Source: Candidatus Sulfotelmatobacter sp.
GTDB taxonomy: Bacteria; Acidobacteriota; Terriglobia; Terriglobales; Acidobacteriaceae
Direction: 5' to 3'
Length of the DNA stretch: 64,000 nt
Assembly (NCBI GenBank): GCA_025462865.1
Contig: JAOAPI010000099.1
Location: 1 to 64,000 of the forward strand
Shown here: piece by piece, positions 41,605 through 52,448 of the stretch
Layout: the number at the start of each line of letters is the position of its first letter
Position numbering within the stretch: position 1 is the first letter of the stretch
Made by a program: the position numbers and the translations under genes
Notes under the pieces: model-generated
The model's input: the letters and a program-made list of their open reading frames with translations, nothing else
Database searches by the model: none
Told to the model about the DNA's origin: nothing

Positions 41605-44595
41605 TCACCGAGTTGCCGCCGTTGTTATCTCCGGCTTAAGAATGATTCCCTGGCTGCTTCGACTGTTCATTACTACTCGCATTGGCACACCGAAGCGAAG
41701 GTGACGGACGCATCCATCTTCTTCCACCGCGGTTTGTTCGCTCAGCCATCGCCAATCGATTGAGCCTTCTCCGGCATCGGGATTCACCGTAAAGTAACCA
41801 ATCTGGAACGCTGTGAGGTTTTGGAAGAAATGGCTGCCTTGCGAAGGGGTGACGCGGAAGTCGCGGAAGCCTGCCTCAACAATCACGCGCGCGCCAGAGA
41901 TTTCGTCCCACTCCACGGGAATCCCGAGCCACGGGTCATTCGATCCCCATCGGCCCACACCAATCAGGAGATACGGCCGGTTCTCGCCGCTGAGCAGGCC
42001 ATTGAAATGGGCCACGGCTTTGGCCACTTCCTGGCTGCGGCCACGATCGAAACGCTGGGAGTCAACGACTACCACGTCGTACAAGTTCTCGATGCGGCCG
42101 TTGCCGAGAACCTTGTTGCTTTGGCAAAGTAATCGTTGCGGATCCATTTTATCGAGCGACAAATCCTGATGATCGCGCGAAAGAGTCAGCGGACGGACTT
42201 GCAAGAAACCGAACTCGGCCACTTCGCCTGCAGCTTGCGGCAGACGAACCGCGAACTCGATCTCTACAGGAATACCAAGAGCGTCTTCCCCAGCTTTTAC
42301 CAAGGTCTCAAGGATTGTTGCCAGGGGAAAGAATCCGTGTTTCAGCATGGGAGCGAAGCTGACAATCCGGACTCCCGGACGGCTCACTCCGTCATACACC
42401 GCCTGGTTATCCACCGAGTAAGTCGAACCGACCGGAGAAAGCGTTCCGTCCGCCTCGGCCGCGTCCAGGCTGAATCGCATTTCGTGAAGATGCCCGGGGC
42501 CTCCCTGCGGAACTCCATTCAACGCGAGAGCCCAGAATTCGGTTTGTGAATTCGCCAGAATGTCCTCTACCGATGAAAATTGCAGCAGGTTTTGCGGATA
42601 GCGCGGGCAGAAGGTCAGGCACTTTCCGCCATCGACCACGGCCCTTCCTAACCCTAGAGCAACGGCGGCGATTCCATCGGAAAACTTCATGGGCGCTACC
42701 GGATAGAAATTGTGCGATCGCACGACTCCTGAGAAATCGGGGTAGAAGCGGTCTCCATGCGCGGTGCCCACGAGCCGCTGAACAATCACCGCCATCTTTT
42801 CTTCTTCCAGGCGATATGGCGTGGCACGCACATAGGCCTTGGCGTGGCGGCTGAAGGTAGAGGCATAAACGCGTTTGATAGCGTCGATTAATTCCGCGAG
42901 CCGCACGCTGAGATCTGCTGACTGATTCCCCAGCATGAAAGTCTCATAGACTCCCGTAAAAGGCTGGTACTGCGAGTCTTCAAGAAGGCTTGAAGAGCGC
43001 ACTGCAAGCGGATATTCGACCTGCTCCAGGAAGGCTTTCAAGTCCTGTTGCAGCTTAGTCGAGAGCGGCGCGGCCAGGAATTTTTGCAGGATCTCGGCAT
43101 CGTCCTCGCATTGCAACGCGAAATCGAGCAGGTTGTTCTCTGTCATGAATTGGTCGAAAGCATCGGTGCCGAGGACCAGAGCCGGAGGCACCGCGATGCG
43201 AATGCCGGAAAAGTGCCGCGCGATGCGGTTCTTGCGCAGGAGATGGCGAATAAAAGCCAGCCCCCGCGCCTTGCCGCCCAGCGAACCCGCACCGATGCGC
43301 AAGAAACTTGATTCCGCCGGCTTGAATGTATCGGCATTGAAGTCCCCGATCAGGAGTTCACTCTGTTCGCGGCGGTAGTCGTTGATGGATTCGATCAGGT
43401 CGCTGCGCAGGTGCTCCGGGCCGGAAAAGTCAGAGACCTTGCGCGGACGCAACTTCGCGGCCAAAGCAAACTCGGTCCGCGCCATCAGCCAATGTGAGAA
43501 GTGGTTGCTCTGGGCGTGATAGGTGAGGCTTTCGGCAGGAACCGTCTGCAACTGTTCCTCGAGCTGGTTCAAGTCTTTGGCGCGACCCACTTCCGTCAAA
43601 TCCGGAAGACGAAAAACGAAGTCTCCAAAACCGAAATGCTCTGTGAGCAGCCGGCGCAAATCTTTCAGCAGGGTGGGCGACCGCTTTCGAAGAAAGGAAT
43701 ATCCCTGCGCCAGCGCCCGGGGACGAAACTCGGTGCGGCTGGTTTGCAGCACTACTGGCACATCCGCTACCAGAGCCTTCATCAGCCGGGCCAGCTCAAA
43801 ACCAGCATCTGGATTGAGTCTTCCCTCCCATGGAAATTCCACGTCGGAGACTAAGCCGAATAGAAAATCCCGGTACTCCTGTACCAATTGCGCCGCATCT
43901 TCAAAGTTTGAACTCAACAGAATCTTCGGGCGGGCCTGCATCCGCACCAGCTTGTGCGCAACGTTAATGCCTTCCTGAATCACGCGGCGCGACTGCTTGA
44001 TCAGCTCGGTATAAATCACCGGCAAAAACGAAGAGTAGTAACGGATGTTATCTTCGACCACCAGCAACACCGGCACTCCCATCGCCCGTGTGTCATGCAG
44101 GACGTTGCGCTTGTCCTCGATGTACTTCACGATGGCGATGAGAATGCGCGCATTCCCCTGCCAGAGAAAAATGCGTTCGATATCGGTAACCGGATTGCGG
44201 CTGATGAAGTTCTTGACCTCCCGGTAGTCGTAGGCCAGCACCACCACAGGGACATCCAGGCCTGCAAGCTTTACTTCGCGCGCTAATTGCGCGGCACTCA
44301 TATCACCGACGGCAAGATTCGTCACGATCAAGTTAAAGCGCGGCTGCGAGCGCGCCAGTTCTAGCGCCTCACCGCAACTCGAAACGTGCGTGATGCCCGG
44401 AATCTGCTGGAGGTTGAGTTCGAGAGATTCATCGATCAAGAGCTCGTTGAGGCGTCCGTCTTCGCGAAGAATAAAAGAATCGTAGAGGCTGGAGACCAGA
44501 AGGATGTTCTGGACTTTGAACGGCATCAGGTTGTCGAATCCCTCAAGGCGCGCTTCGGCGTCGAGAAGGGGCTCGGCAATGATGCGGGTGGTCAT
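41605..44595 (-). CDS. Tandem receiver-like domains fused to a PEP/pyruvate-binding (PPDK_N) domain
   Basis: The product is 996 residues. Residues about 27-160 look like a degenerate receiver (the acceptor position reads LIVTNLAVGD, with Asn for Asp). Residues about 172-330 form a second receiver with acidic VVEDN, probable phospho-acceptor Asp251 in LVSDVEF, VVLQTS, and a Lys in FLRKRSP. From about 425 to 800 is a PPDK_N nucleotide-binding domain (SLGGKARGLAFI, LAVRSSSLLEDSQYQPFTGVY, ending FLQVRPL). The last 190 residues (IGVGRWGSNDPWLGIPVEWD) are conserved in such fusions but uncharacterised. The swivelling phospho-His domain and the PEP-binding barrel of PEP synthase are absent, so PEP synthesis is unlikely. 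Confidence 0.82.
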   Translation of the reverse strand: MTTRIIAEPLLDAEARLEGFDNLMPFKVQNILLVSSLYDSFILREDGRLNELLIDESLELNLQQIPGITHVSSCGEALELARSQPRFNLIVTNLAVGDMSAAQLAREVKLAGLDVPVVVLAYDYREVKNFISRNPVTDIERIFLWQGNARILIAIVKYIEDKRNVLHDTRAMGVPVLLVVEDNIRYYSSFLPVIYTELIKQSRRVIQEGINVAHKLVRMQARPKILLSSNFEDAAQLVQEYRDFLFGLVSDVEFPWEGRLNPDAGFELARLMKALVADVPVVLQTSRTEFRPRALAQGYSFLRKRSPTLLKDLRRLLTEHFGFGDFVFRLPDLTEVGRAKDLNQLEEQLQTVPAESLTYHAQSNHFSHWLMARTEFALAAKLRPRKVSDFSGPEHLRSDLIESINDYRREQSELLIGDFNADTFKPAESSFLRIGAGSLGGKARGLAFIRHLLRKNRIARHFSGIRIAVPPALVLGTDAFDQFMTENNLLDFALQCEDDAEILQKFLAAPLSTKLQQDLKAFLEQVEYPLAVRSSSLLEDSQYQPFTGVYETFMLGNQSADLSVRLAELIDAIKRVYASTFSRHAKAYVRATPYRLEEEKMAVIVQRLVGTAHGDRFYPDFSGVVRSHNFYPVAPMKFSDGIAAVALGLGRAVVDGGKCLTFCPRYPQNLLQFSSVEDILANSQTEFWALALNGVPQGGPGHLHEMRFSLDAAEADGTLSPVGSTYSVDNQAVYDGVSRPGVRIVSFAPMLKHGFFPLATILETLVKAGEDALGIPVEIEFAVRLPQAAGEVAEFGFLQVRPLTLSRDHQDLSLDKMDPQRLLCQSNKVLGNGRIENLYDVVVVDSQRFDRGRSQEVAKAVAHFNGLLSGENRPYLLIGVGRWGSNDPWLGIPVEWDEISGARVIVEAGFRDFRVTPSQGSHFFQNLTAFQIGYFTVNPDAGEGSIDWRWLSEQTAVEEDGCVRHLRFGVPMRVVMNSRSSQGIILKPEITTAATR

Positions 44596-44685
44596 GGAGC
44601 TGTCCTGTCAGCCGACGTACGGGTTCCGCATCGTAAGTAGCTAATGGAATTGCCGCCATGTCTGATTATCATAAACAGAGAACCG

Positions 44686-44928
44686 TTACCACGAGCCAAA
44701 CTCCGACTTCGCTTGTGCTTCTGTAATCTTTACGAACTCTCCTGGACCTCCTCCGTGCATCTCTGAATGCGGGAAATACTCCTTCCAGAACTCACCCGTC
44801 TGCGGATTCTTCCACAATACTGTCCAATTCACACTGTCGATCTTGAGTTGGACAAGATTTTGCTCTGTGCCAAGGCTGGTCCCCCGTTCCCGCTTAGCAG
44901 TGTTGGATGTGTTGTCGGCATTACTCAC
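44686..44928 (-). CDS. Imm27-like small protein (possible orphan immunity protein)
   Basis: The product is 80 residues from GTG 44928. The C-terminal half, WTVLWKNPQTGEFWKEYFP then SEMHGGGPGEFVKI, matches my recollection of the Imm27 immunity family (W-x-L...NP-x-T-G-x-FWE-x-x-YP-x-SE-x-HGGGP). Imm27 proteins neutralise polymorphic toxins, but many homologues stand alone. No toxin gene is adjacent: the neighbours are the PPDK_N fusion and gdhA. The N-terminus is short, polar and probably disordered. The family call is from pattern memory. Confidence 0.55.
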   Translation of the reverse strand: MSNADNTSNTAKRERGTSLGTEQNLVQLKIDSVNWTVLWKNPQTGEFWKEYFPHSEMHGGGPGEFVKITEAQAKSEFGSW

Positions 44929-44958
44929 GGGGATATCCTAGTTGACGGGAGAACAGAT

Positions 44959-45060
44959 GCGGGGTGGAACTCATCCACCCCGCCTTGCCGAGACTGCAAG
45001 CACACCGGGCTTCGCCCGGCTGGACAGCCCATTCGACTGCGCTCAGGGCAGGCTCGGGGT
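44959..45060. repeat. Hairpin-rich intergenic element
   Basis: GCGGGGTGGA (44959-44968) and TCCACCCCGC (44974-44983) form a perfect 10-bp stem with a five-base loop. A CCGGGC-TTC-GCCCGG hairpin follows, then TTCGACTGCGCTCAGGGCAG, a motif seen in dispersed repeats of related genomes. It lies after the gdhA stop and before the Imm27-like gene. Confidence 0.55.
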
Positions 45061-45084
45061 GCTGTCTCCCACCATATTTCCTCT

Positions 45085-46533
<1,449 letters not shown>

Positions 46534-46629
46534 TTACTCCCAGCCTTTGAAAGGATACGCCTGTTGGGTTCAGAAAGAACTAGTTCAGCGCTGGGAAAGA
46601 ATGGCCGAGGCGGCTGGCCCGGTAAGGAC

Positions 46630-47880
46630 TTACAGGATCCTCTCGTGGGTGTAGCCGTTGGCGCCCAGGGCGGAAATCAATTCCGCGATGTGCTCGGGAC
46701 CGCGCGTCTCCATGGTGATGTCGATGGCGGTGTCTCCCAGATTTACATTATGGTAGGCGCGGTCATAGGAGGTCTCCACAATGTTGGCGCGATGCTCAGC
46801 GAGAATGCCGGTAAGCCGGTACAGGGCTCCGGGATAGTCGGGAAGATGCACACGCAGCCGTACCAGCCGTCCATCTTTGACGAGGCCGCGTTCGATGATG
46901 CGTGCGAGCAACGTTACATCAATGTTCCCGCCGCTAACCACCACGGCAATTTTTTTTCGCTCGTGATCCTTGATCATTGGGATCCGGCGATTGACAAGCG
47001 CCGCCAGAGCCGCAGCACCGGCCCCTTCAGCGAGGATTTTTTCGCGTTCCAGCAGCAGCAGAACGGCGTTAGCAATCTCTTCTTCTTCAACCGTGACCAC
47101 TTCGTCCACATATTTCTGGATCAGTGGAAGCGTATGGTCGCCCGCCCGCCGTACCGCGATTCCATCCGCGATTGTTACCGCTGAAGGCAGGGTCACTGGT
47201 TTGCCCTCCGATAGTGCAGCCTTCACCGATGGCAACCGTGCCGGTTGAACTCCGATAACCTGGATGCGGGGATTGGTTTCTTTCAGCGCGCACCCAATAC
47301 CCCCAATGAGCCCTCCGCCGCCAATGGGCACGATGACAGCTTCAAGGTCGGAAAGCTGCTCCAGCAGCTCAAGCCCAAGAGTTCCCTGCCCGGCGATGAC
47401 TGCATCGTCGTTGAACGCATGGACGAACGTGAGATGTTGTTGCGTACTGAGCCGAAGGGCTTCCGCGTAGGCCTCATCGTAATTCGCACCATGAAGCACA
47501 ACATCGCCGCCGTATCCCCGCGTTGCCGAAACCTTGATTAACGGGGTCGCCAGCGGCATCACGATTTTTGCCCGGATACCCAGGTTAGAAGCGTGGTAGG
47601 CGACGGCTTGTGCATGGTTTCCCGCTGAGGCTGCGATCACTCCTTGCGATCGCTCTTCAGCGGTCAGACTCAACAGCTTATTCAGCGCCCCTCGCTCTTT
47701 GTAGGCGCCAGTTCGCTGCCGGTTCTCCAGTTTCAAATAGACATCGTTGCCGGTAAGTTCGGAAAACGTTTCGGACCTGGTGCACGGAGATACGTGAATC
47801 GATTTTCGAATGCGGACGAGAGCGGACTGAATTTCGGAGAGTGTGACCATTCGTGAGCTATTCTGCGGTGAAGTCGCCAT
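46630..47880 (-). CDS. ilvA: Threonine ammonia-lyase (threonine deaminase) with ACT domain
   Basis: The product is 416 residues from ATG 47880 (ATTGAGG upstream). The PLP Lys61 lies in RTGAYKERGALN. The glycine-rich phosphate loop is VPIGGGGLIGGIG, with SAGNHAQAVA and AEGAGAAALAAL. It converts threonine to 2-oxobutyrate and ammonia. A single ACT-like domain (about 335-416, LRVHLPDYPGALYRLTGIL) makes it the shorter TdcB/IlvA2-type enzyme rather than the 514-residue E. coli IlvA with two ACT modules. It may serve isoleucine synthesis or threonine breakdown. It is divergent from gltB, with 149 bp between starts. Confidence 0.9.
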   Translation of the reverse strand: MATSPQNSSRMVTLSEIQSALVRIRKSIHVSPCTRSETFSELTGNDVYLKLENRQRTGAYKERGALNKLLSLTAEERSQGVIAASAGNHAQAVAYHASNLGIRAKIVMPLATPLIKVSATRGYGGDVVLHGANYDEAYAEALRLSTQQHLTFVHAFNDDAVIAGQGTLGLELLEQLSDLEAVIVPIGGGGLIGGIGCALKETNPRIQVIGVQPARLPSVKAALSEGKPVTLPSAVTIADGIAVRRAGDHTLPLIQKYVDEVVTVEEEEIANAVLLLLEREKILAEGAGAAALAALVNRRIPMIKDHERKKIAVVVSGGNIDVTLLARIIERGLVKDGRLVRLRVHLPDYPGALYRLTGILAEHRANIVETSYDRAYHNVNLGDTAIDITMETRGPEHIAELISALGANGYTHERIL

Positions 47881-48029
47881 TCTACCTCAATAAAAATCTC
47901 CGCCCGGGCACCATACCAGAAGGGTCTGAGTGGACACTTACGATCGCGCGAGGATGACGCAAAAAAATCCATCGGTTGCATCAAAATTGACGATTGTACT
48001 TCGGCGATGATTCCGATTAGACAAGTAGT

Positions 48030-51000
48030 ATGGCGGAGAGTCGCCTTACCTTCTCGAACGATCATGACGCGTGTGGTGTGGGCTTCATCGCGCAACTGGG
48101 CGGACCCGCGTCGCATGCCGTGGTTGAGCGTGGAGTCAGCGCGCTAAAGCGACTGGCTCATCGCGGAGGTGTGGATGCCGATGGCCGCAGTGGCGATGGC
48201 GCCGGCTTGCTGGTCTCGATCCCCAAGGCTTTCTTTCGCAAAGCCGCGCACCTTGATGGGATCGAGCTGCCCGAAGAATTTGGCATCGGCATGGTGTTTC
48301 TTCAGCCTGGCAGTGAGAGCAGCGCGCTGGAAGCCGTTCGCGCCACCGTTTCGAAATACGATCTCTCATTTCTTGGCTGGCGCACGGTGCCGACCAACGC
48401 TTCGATTCTCGGACCGCGCTCACGCGATTCCCTGCCCCTTGTCAGGCAATGCTTTGTAGCGCCGAGTGGGAAATCCTCAAATTTAGAATCATCCGATTTT
48501 GAATTGCAGCTCTTTCGCCTGCGCCATGAACTCGAAACTATTTCTGATTCCGGTTACTACTGCTCGTTGTCGGCGCGAACGATCGTTTACAAAGGATTGC
48601 TCACGCCAGAGCAGCTTGTTCCCTTCTACCCTGATTTAAGCAGCGCTGAGTTTGCCAGCTCGTTTGTAATTTTTCATCAGCGGTACTCCACGAACACGCA
48701 ACCCAGTTGGTCATTGGCGCAGCCCTTTCGTTTCGTTGCTCACAATGGCGAGATCAACACCATCAGCAGTAATCGGCGGTGGTTTCAAGCGCGCGAGAAG
48801 GCGCTGCAGAGTCAGCTCGGGCTCGCGAATCGAACCAGTCTGCTACAGCCGGGCATGAGCGACTCGGCTAGTTTTGATAATGCACTGGAAGCAATGGTGC
48901 GGAGCGGCTCAAACGTGGCTGAATCCGCATTACGCCTGGTGCCTCCAGCATGGGAATACGACGAACATGTCGATCCTAGTTTGGGGCAATTTCTCGCACA
49001 AAATGCATCTGAGCAGGAACCCTGGGACGGACCGGCAGCGTTGATTTTCAGCGACGGCCAGGTCGTGGGCGCGAAGCTCGACCGAAACGGCCTGCGGCCG
49101 CTGCGCTATACGCTCACGTCGGATGGATTGCTCATCGTGGGTTCTGAAGTCGGCATTACGGATCTTTCCGATAAGCAGGTCATAGAGCGACAGCGGCTGG
49201 GTCCTGGTGAAATGCTGATTGCCGATCTCGCGAGCGGGACTTTCTTCCGTCCCCACGAAGCTGGCCGCCTGGTTCACGCGCGGCACACTTCGGGCACGGG
49301 TACTGTTATTCGTCCGGAGAACGCAGCCGAGCCTCTAACTGACGACGCCAACCGTTTGATGGCGGCCTTTGGCTGGACAGAAGACCAGTTCCGGATGCTC
49401 TTCCAGCCACTGATGGAACACGGTCAGGAGCCACTTTGGAGCATGGGTGACGACGCTCCGCCGGCGTTTCTTTCGAGTCTCCCGCGGCCTCTCTGGGACT
49501 ATTGCAAGCAACGTTTCGCCCAGGTCACCAATCCGCCGATTGATCCCCTGCGTGAGAGCCACGTCATGTCGCTCGACGTGTATTTGGATCAGAATACGAA
49601 ACTAAATTCTCCGTTGCTTGATGCTGGTCAGATGTCCGTGATTGCAGAAGCGCTGCCATGCCATTGCATCGACATTACGTTCGAAGCGGCCGGAGGAATT
49701 GACGCCGCGCGTGATGTTTTAGACCATATCCGCGAAGAAGCGAGAGCTGCGGTGGCGTCTCAAACTGCAGCCGTCGTGCTGAGCGATCATGACCTTAGCG
49801 ACAAAAGGGCGGCTCTTCCTGCGCTGCTGGCCGTTTCGGCCGCCTGGCGAGCCATGGTCGAAGCCGGCGCATGGAATGTTCCACTCATCGTGAAAACTGG
49901 ACAGGTGCTCGATACTCACCATGTCGCGCTGCTGGTAGCTGCTGGTGCGAGTGCGGTGTTTCCTTATCTAGCAATGAGTCTGGCCGCGCGGGCCGACCTC
50001 AACGGCCCCGCCCGTTATCGGGCCGCGATTGAAAAAGGTTTGCGAAAAGTGCTAGCTCGCATGGGCATTTCCACCGTGAGCAGCTACCGCAATAGCCAGA
50101 TATTCGAAACCATCGGCCTCGATCCCGCCGTTTGCGATGAATTCTTTGAAGATGCCGGCCACACGCTTGGCGGGAAAGGTCTGAATGACCTTCTTGCCGA
50201 CAGCATTGCGTGTCATGCCTCCGCTTTCCGATCTTCCGCGCTGGAATTTCGTGATGCGGGCTTGTATCGCTTTCGCCACAATGGTGAGCAGCATGCAAGT
50301 TCGCCGGAACTGGTGAGGCGAATGCATCGCTACATCAAGTCCCCGACTGAGGCAAATCAGAAATCTTTGTCGGCGCTGTCGGAGGAAAGAAAAACTGTTG
50401 CCGTACGCGACTTGTTGGAATTTCGTCCGGCAGAGCCAGTACCTTTGGACGAAGTTGAAAGCGAGGTCTCGCTACTCAGCCGGTTTAGCACGCAGGCAAT
50501 GTCGCTCGGCGCCATTTCCCCGGAAGTCCATCAGACTTTGGCTATCGCCATGAATCGCTTGGGAGGACGCAGCAATACTGGCGAAGGTGGAGAAGATCCA
50601 AGCATCTATTACGATCGGCCAGAAGCCAACAACCGGGTGAAGCAGGTGGCGTCTGCGCGGTTCGGTGTGACCGCGGAATACCTGGTGCATGCCGATGAAA
50701 TCGAGATCAAGATGGCGCAGGGCTCGAAGCCCGGCGAAGGCGGACAGCTCCCTTCCGCGAAGGTCACGCCTTACATTGCGCGGCTGCGGCACGCTATAGC
50801 CGGAACTTCACTGATTTCTCCTCCACCGCACCATGACATCTACAGCATCGAGGACCTTGCGCAATTGATTTACGATTTGCGCGCCGTGAACCCGAATGCC
50901 CGCATTGGAGTCAAGCTGGTTTCCAGTTCCGGAGTGGGCGTAATCGCTACTGGCGTCGCCAAGGCTGGCGCCGATGTAATCACCATCAGCGGTCACGACG

Positions 51001-52382
51001 GCGGCACCGGAGCATCCCCGCTCACCTCAATCAAGAACACAGGCCTGCCTTGGGAAATTGGTTTGCGGGATGCTCACACGGCGCTGGTGCGGGCGGGGCT
51101 TCGTGCGCGAGTTAGATTGCGCGTGGATGGCGGGCTCAAGTTTGCCCGTGATGTCGTGGTCGCGGCGCTGCTGGGTGCCGAGGAATTCGGCTTCGGAACC
51201 GCCGCCCTGCTGGCCGTGGGCTGTGTTATGGCGCGGCAGTGTCACCTCAACACGTGCCCTGTGGGTATTGCAACGCAGGATGAAACGCTGCGCGCTCGTT
51301 TCGCCGGAAAGCCCGAGATGGTGGAAACATTTTTCCGCGGGCTGGCGGCGGACGTTCGCCAATTGCTTGCGACCATGGGCGTGGGATCGGTTGATGAAGT
51401 TCTGGGCGCCGTCGACCGGTTAAGGCCGCGCTCCGCGGATGCGGAACAAAGCGTCTCGGCACTCTTGCGACCCATCCTCGAACCGCCCGCGCAATTCGAC
51501 TGTCCCCACGAGGACAGCGGCGCGCTGCACGCTGAACTGAATCGCGTGGTGGACGATTTGGAATCGCTCTCTCTCCGTCCCTATCAATTTGCCATCACCA
51601 ATGAGGATCGAGCCGTGGGCGCGCATTTCAGTGGCGAAGTCCTGCGTCGAATGGATCGCTCAACCTTGGAGATGACCGGCGTGGATTGTGAATTTGTTGG
51701 CACCGCGGGGCAAAGCTTTGGCGCGTTTCTTATCTCAGGGGCCAACTTTCGATTGATTGGCGAAGCCAACGACTATGTGGGGAAAGGACTGTGCGGTGGC
51801 AGCATCGCTATCAGCGCTCAGGCGGATGCCTCCGAACGCGGAGACGTTCTCGTAGGGAACACCGTGCTCTATGGCGCTACCTCGGGTGAGCTATTCGTTG
51901 CTGGCCGGGCGGGAGAGCGATTCGCGGTGCGCAACAGCGGCGCCCTTGCCGTCGTTGAGGGGGTGGGCCGTCACGGTTGCGAATACATGACCGCTGGCGT
52001 CGTGTTGATTCTTGGCCCGGCGGGCAGCAACCTGGGTGCGGGAATGACTGGCGGCCTCTCTTATCTCCTTTGCAAAGACGCCGAGAATTCGGTGAATCAG
52101 GATCTGATGAACCGCGATTCCGTCCGATTTGCCGCGCTCGAAGCTCGGGAAGAGCAATGGCTTCGCTGCATTCTTCACCGCCACGTTCAACTCACGGGAA
52201 GTCCACGGGCGGCTGACTTCCTCTCCTATTCCGCGCTGCCGCTACTGCGGGTTGAACCCGTGCTGCCTCCGTGCTCCGTGGAAGAGACCTGGGCGCCCAT
52301 TCTTGCGCGCCTTGCAGCCGAGGAAGCACGCAGCTTCGGACGCGACAAGATTCTCGCTTCCGAAAGACCGGTCGTTCAGTGA
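48030..52382 (+). CDS. gltB: Glutamate synthase, large subunit
   Basis: The product is 1450 residues. It makes glutamate from glutamine and 2-oxoglutarate. The class II glutaminase domain (about 15-400) begins at Cys15 in DACGVGFIAQ, so a 14-residue propeptide must be removed to expose the nucleophile. The central domain, FMN-binding synthase domain (SRFSTQAMSLGAIS, SGHDGGTGASPLTS) and GXGXG domain (about 1190-1440) follow. The 3Fe-4S ligands are Cys1065, Cys1071 and Cys1076 (C-x5-C-x4-C). The small subunit gene gltD is not adjacent; a LysR gene follows instead. Electron supply therefore comes from a partner elsewhere or from ferredoxin. Confidence 0.95.
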   Translation: MAESRLTFSNDHDACGVGFIAQLGGPASHAVVERGVSALKRLAHRGGVDADGRSGDGAGLLVSIPKAFFRKAAHLDGIELPEEFGIGMVFLQPGSESSALEAVRATVSKYDLSFLGWRTVPTNASILGPRSRDSLPLVRQCFVAPSGKSSNLESSDFELQLFRLRHELETISDSGYYCSLSARTIVYKGLLTPEQLVPFYPDLSSAEFASSFVIFHQRYSTNTQPSWSLAQPFRFVAHNGEINTISSNRRWFQAREKALQSQLGLANRTSLLQPGMSDSASFDNALEAMVRSGSNVAESALRLVPPAWEYDEHVDPSLGQFLAQNASEQEPWDGPAALIFSDGQVVGAKLDRNGLRPLRYTLTSDGLLIVGSEVGITDLSDKQVIERQRLGPGEMLIADLASGTFFRPHEAGRLVHARHTSGTGTVIRPENAAEPLTDDANRLMAAFGWTEDQFRMLFQPLMEHGQEPLWSMGDDAPPAFLSSLPRPLWDYCKQRFAQVTNPPIDPLRESHVMSLDVYLDQNTKLNSPLLDAGQMSVIAEALPCHCIDITFEAAGGIDAARDVLDHIREEARAAVASQTAAVVLSDHDLSDKRAALPALLAVSAAWRAMVEAGAWNVPLIVKTGQVLDTHHVALLVAAGASAVFPYLAMSLAARADLNGPARYRAAIEKGLRKVLARMGISTVSSYRNSQIFETIGLDPAVCDEFFEDAGHTLGGKGLNDLLADSIACHASAFRSSALEFRDAGLYRFRHNGEQHASSPELVRRMHRYIKSPTEANQKSLSALSEERKTVAVRDLLEFRPAEPVPLDEVESEVSLLSRFSTQAMSLGAISPEVHQTLAIAMNRLGGRSNTGEGGEDPSIYYDRPEANNRVKQVASARFGVTAEYLVHADEIEIKMAQGSKPGEGGQLPSAKVTPYIARLRHAIAGTSLISPPPHHDIYSIEDLAQLIYDLRAVNPNARIGVKLVSSSGVGVIATGVAKAGADVITISGHDGGTGASPLTSIKNTGLPWEIGLRDAHTALVRAGLRARVRLRVDGGLKFARDVVVAALLGAEEFGFGTAALLAVGCVMARQCHLNTCPVGIATQDETLRARFAGKPEMVETFFRGLAADVRQLLATMGVGSVDEVLGAVDRLRPRSADAEQSVSALLRPILEPPAQFDCPHEDSGALHAELNRVVDDLESLSLRPYQFAITNEDRAVGAHFSGEVLRRMDRSTLEMTGVDCEFVGTAGQSFGAFLISGANFRLIGEANDYVGKGLCGGSIAISAQADASERGDVLVGNTVLYGATSGELFVAGRAGERFAVRNSGALAVVEGVGRHGCEYMTAGVVLILGPAGSNLGAGMTGGLSYLLCKDAENSVNQDLMNRDSVRFAALEAREEQWLRCILHRHVQLTGSPRAADFLSYSALPLLRVEPVLPPCSVEETWAPILARLAAEEARSFGRDKILASERPVVQ

Positions 52383-52428
52383 TCCCACCTGATCCTCGTT
52401 TCTCATCCTGCACTGAACCAATGTTCGC

Positions 52429-52434
52429 TATAAT
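52429..52434 (+). promoter_or_regulatory. -10 box of the LysR gene
   Basis: A perfect TATAAT lies 14 bases before ATG 52449, giving a very short leader. The -35 region is poor. Confidence 0.45.
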
Positions 52435-52448
52435 CTCCGATTAACCGC

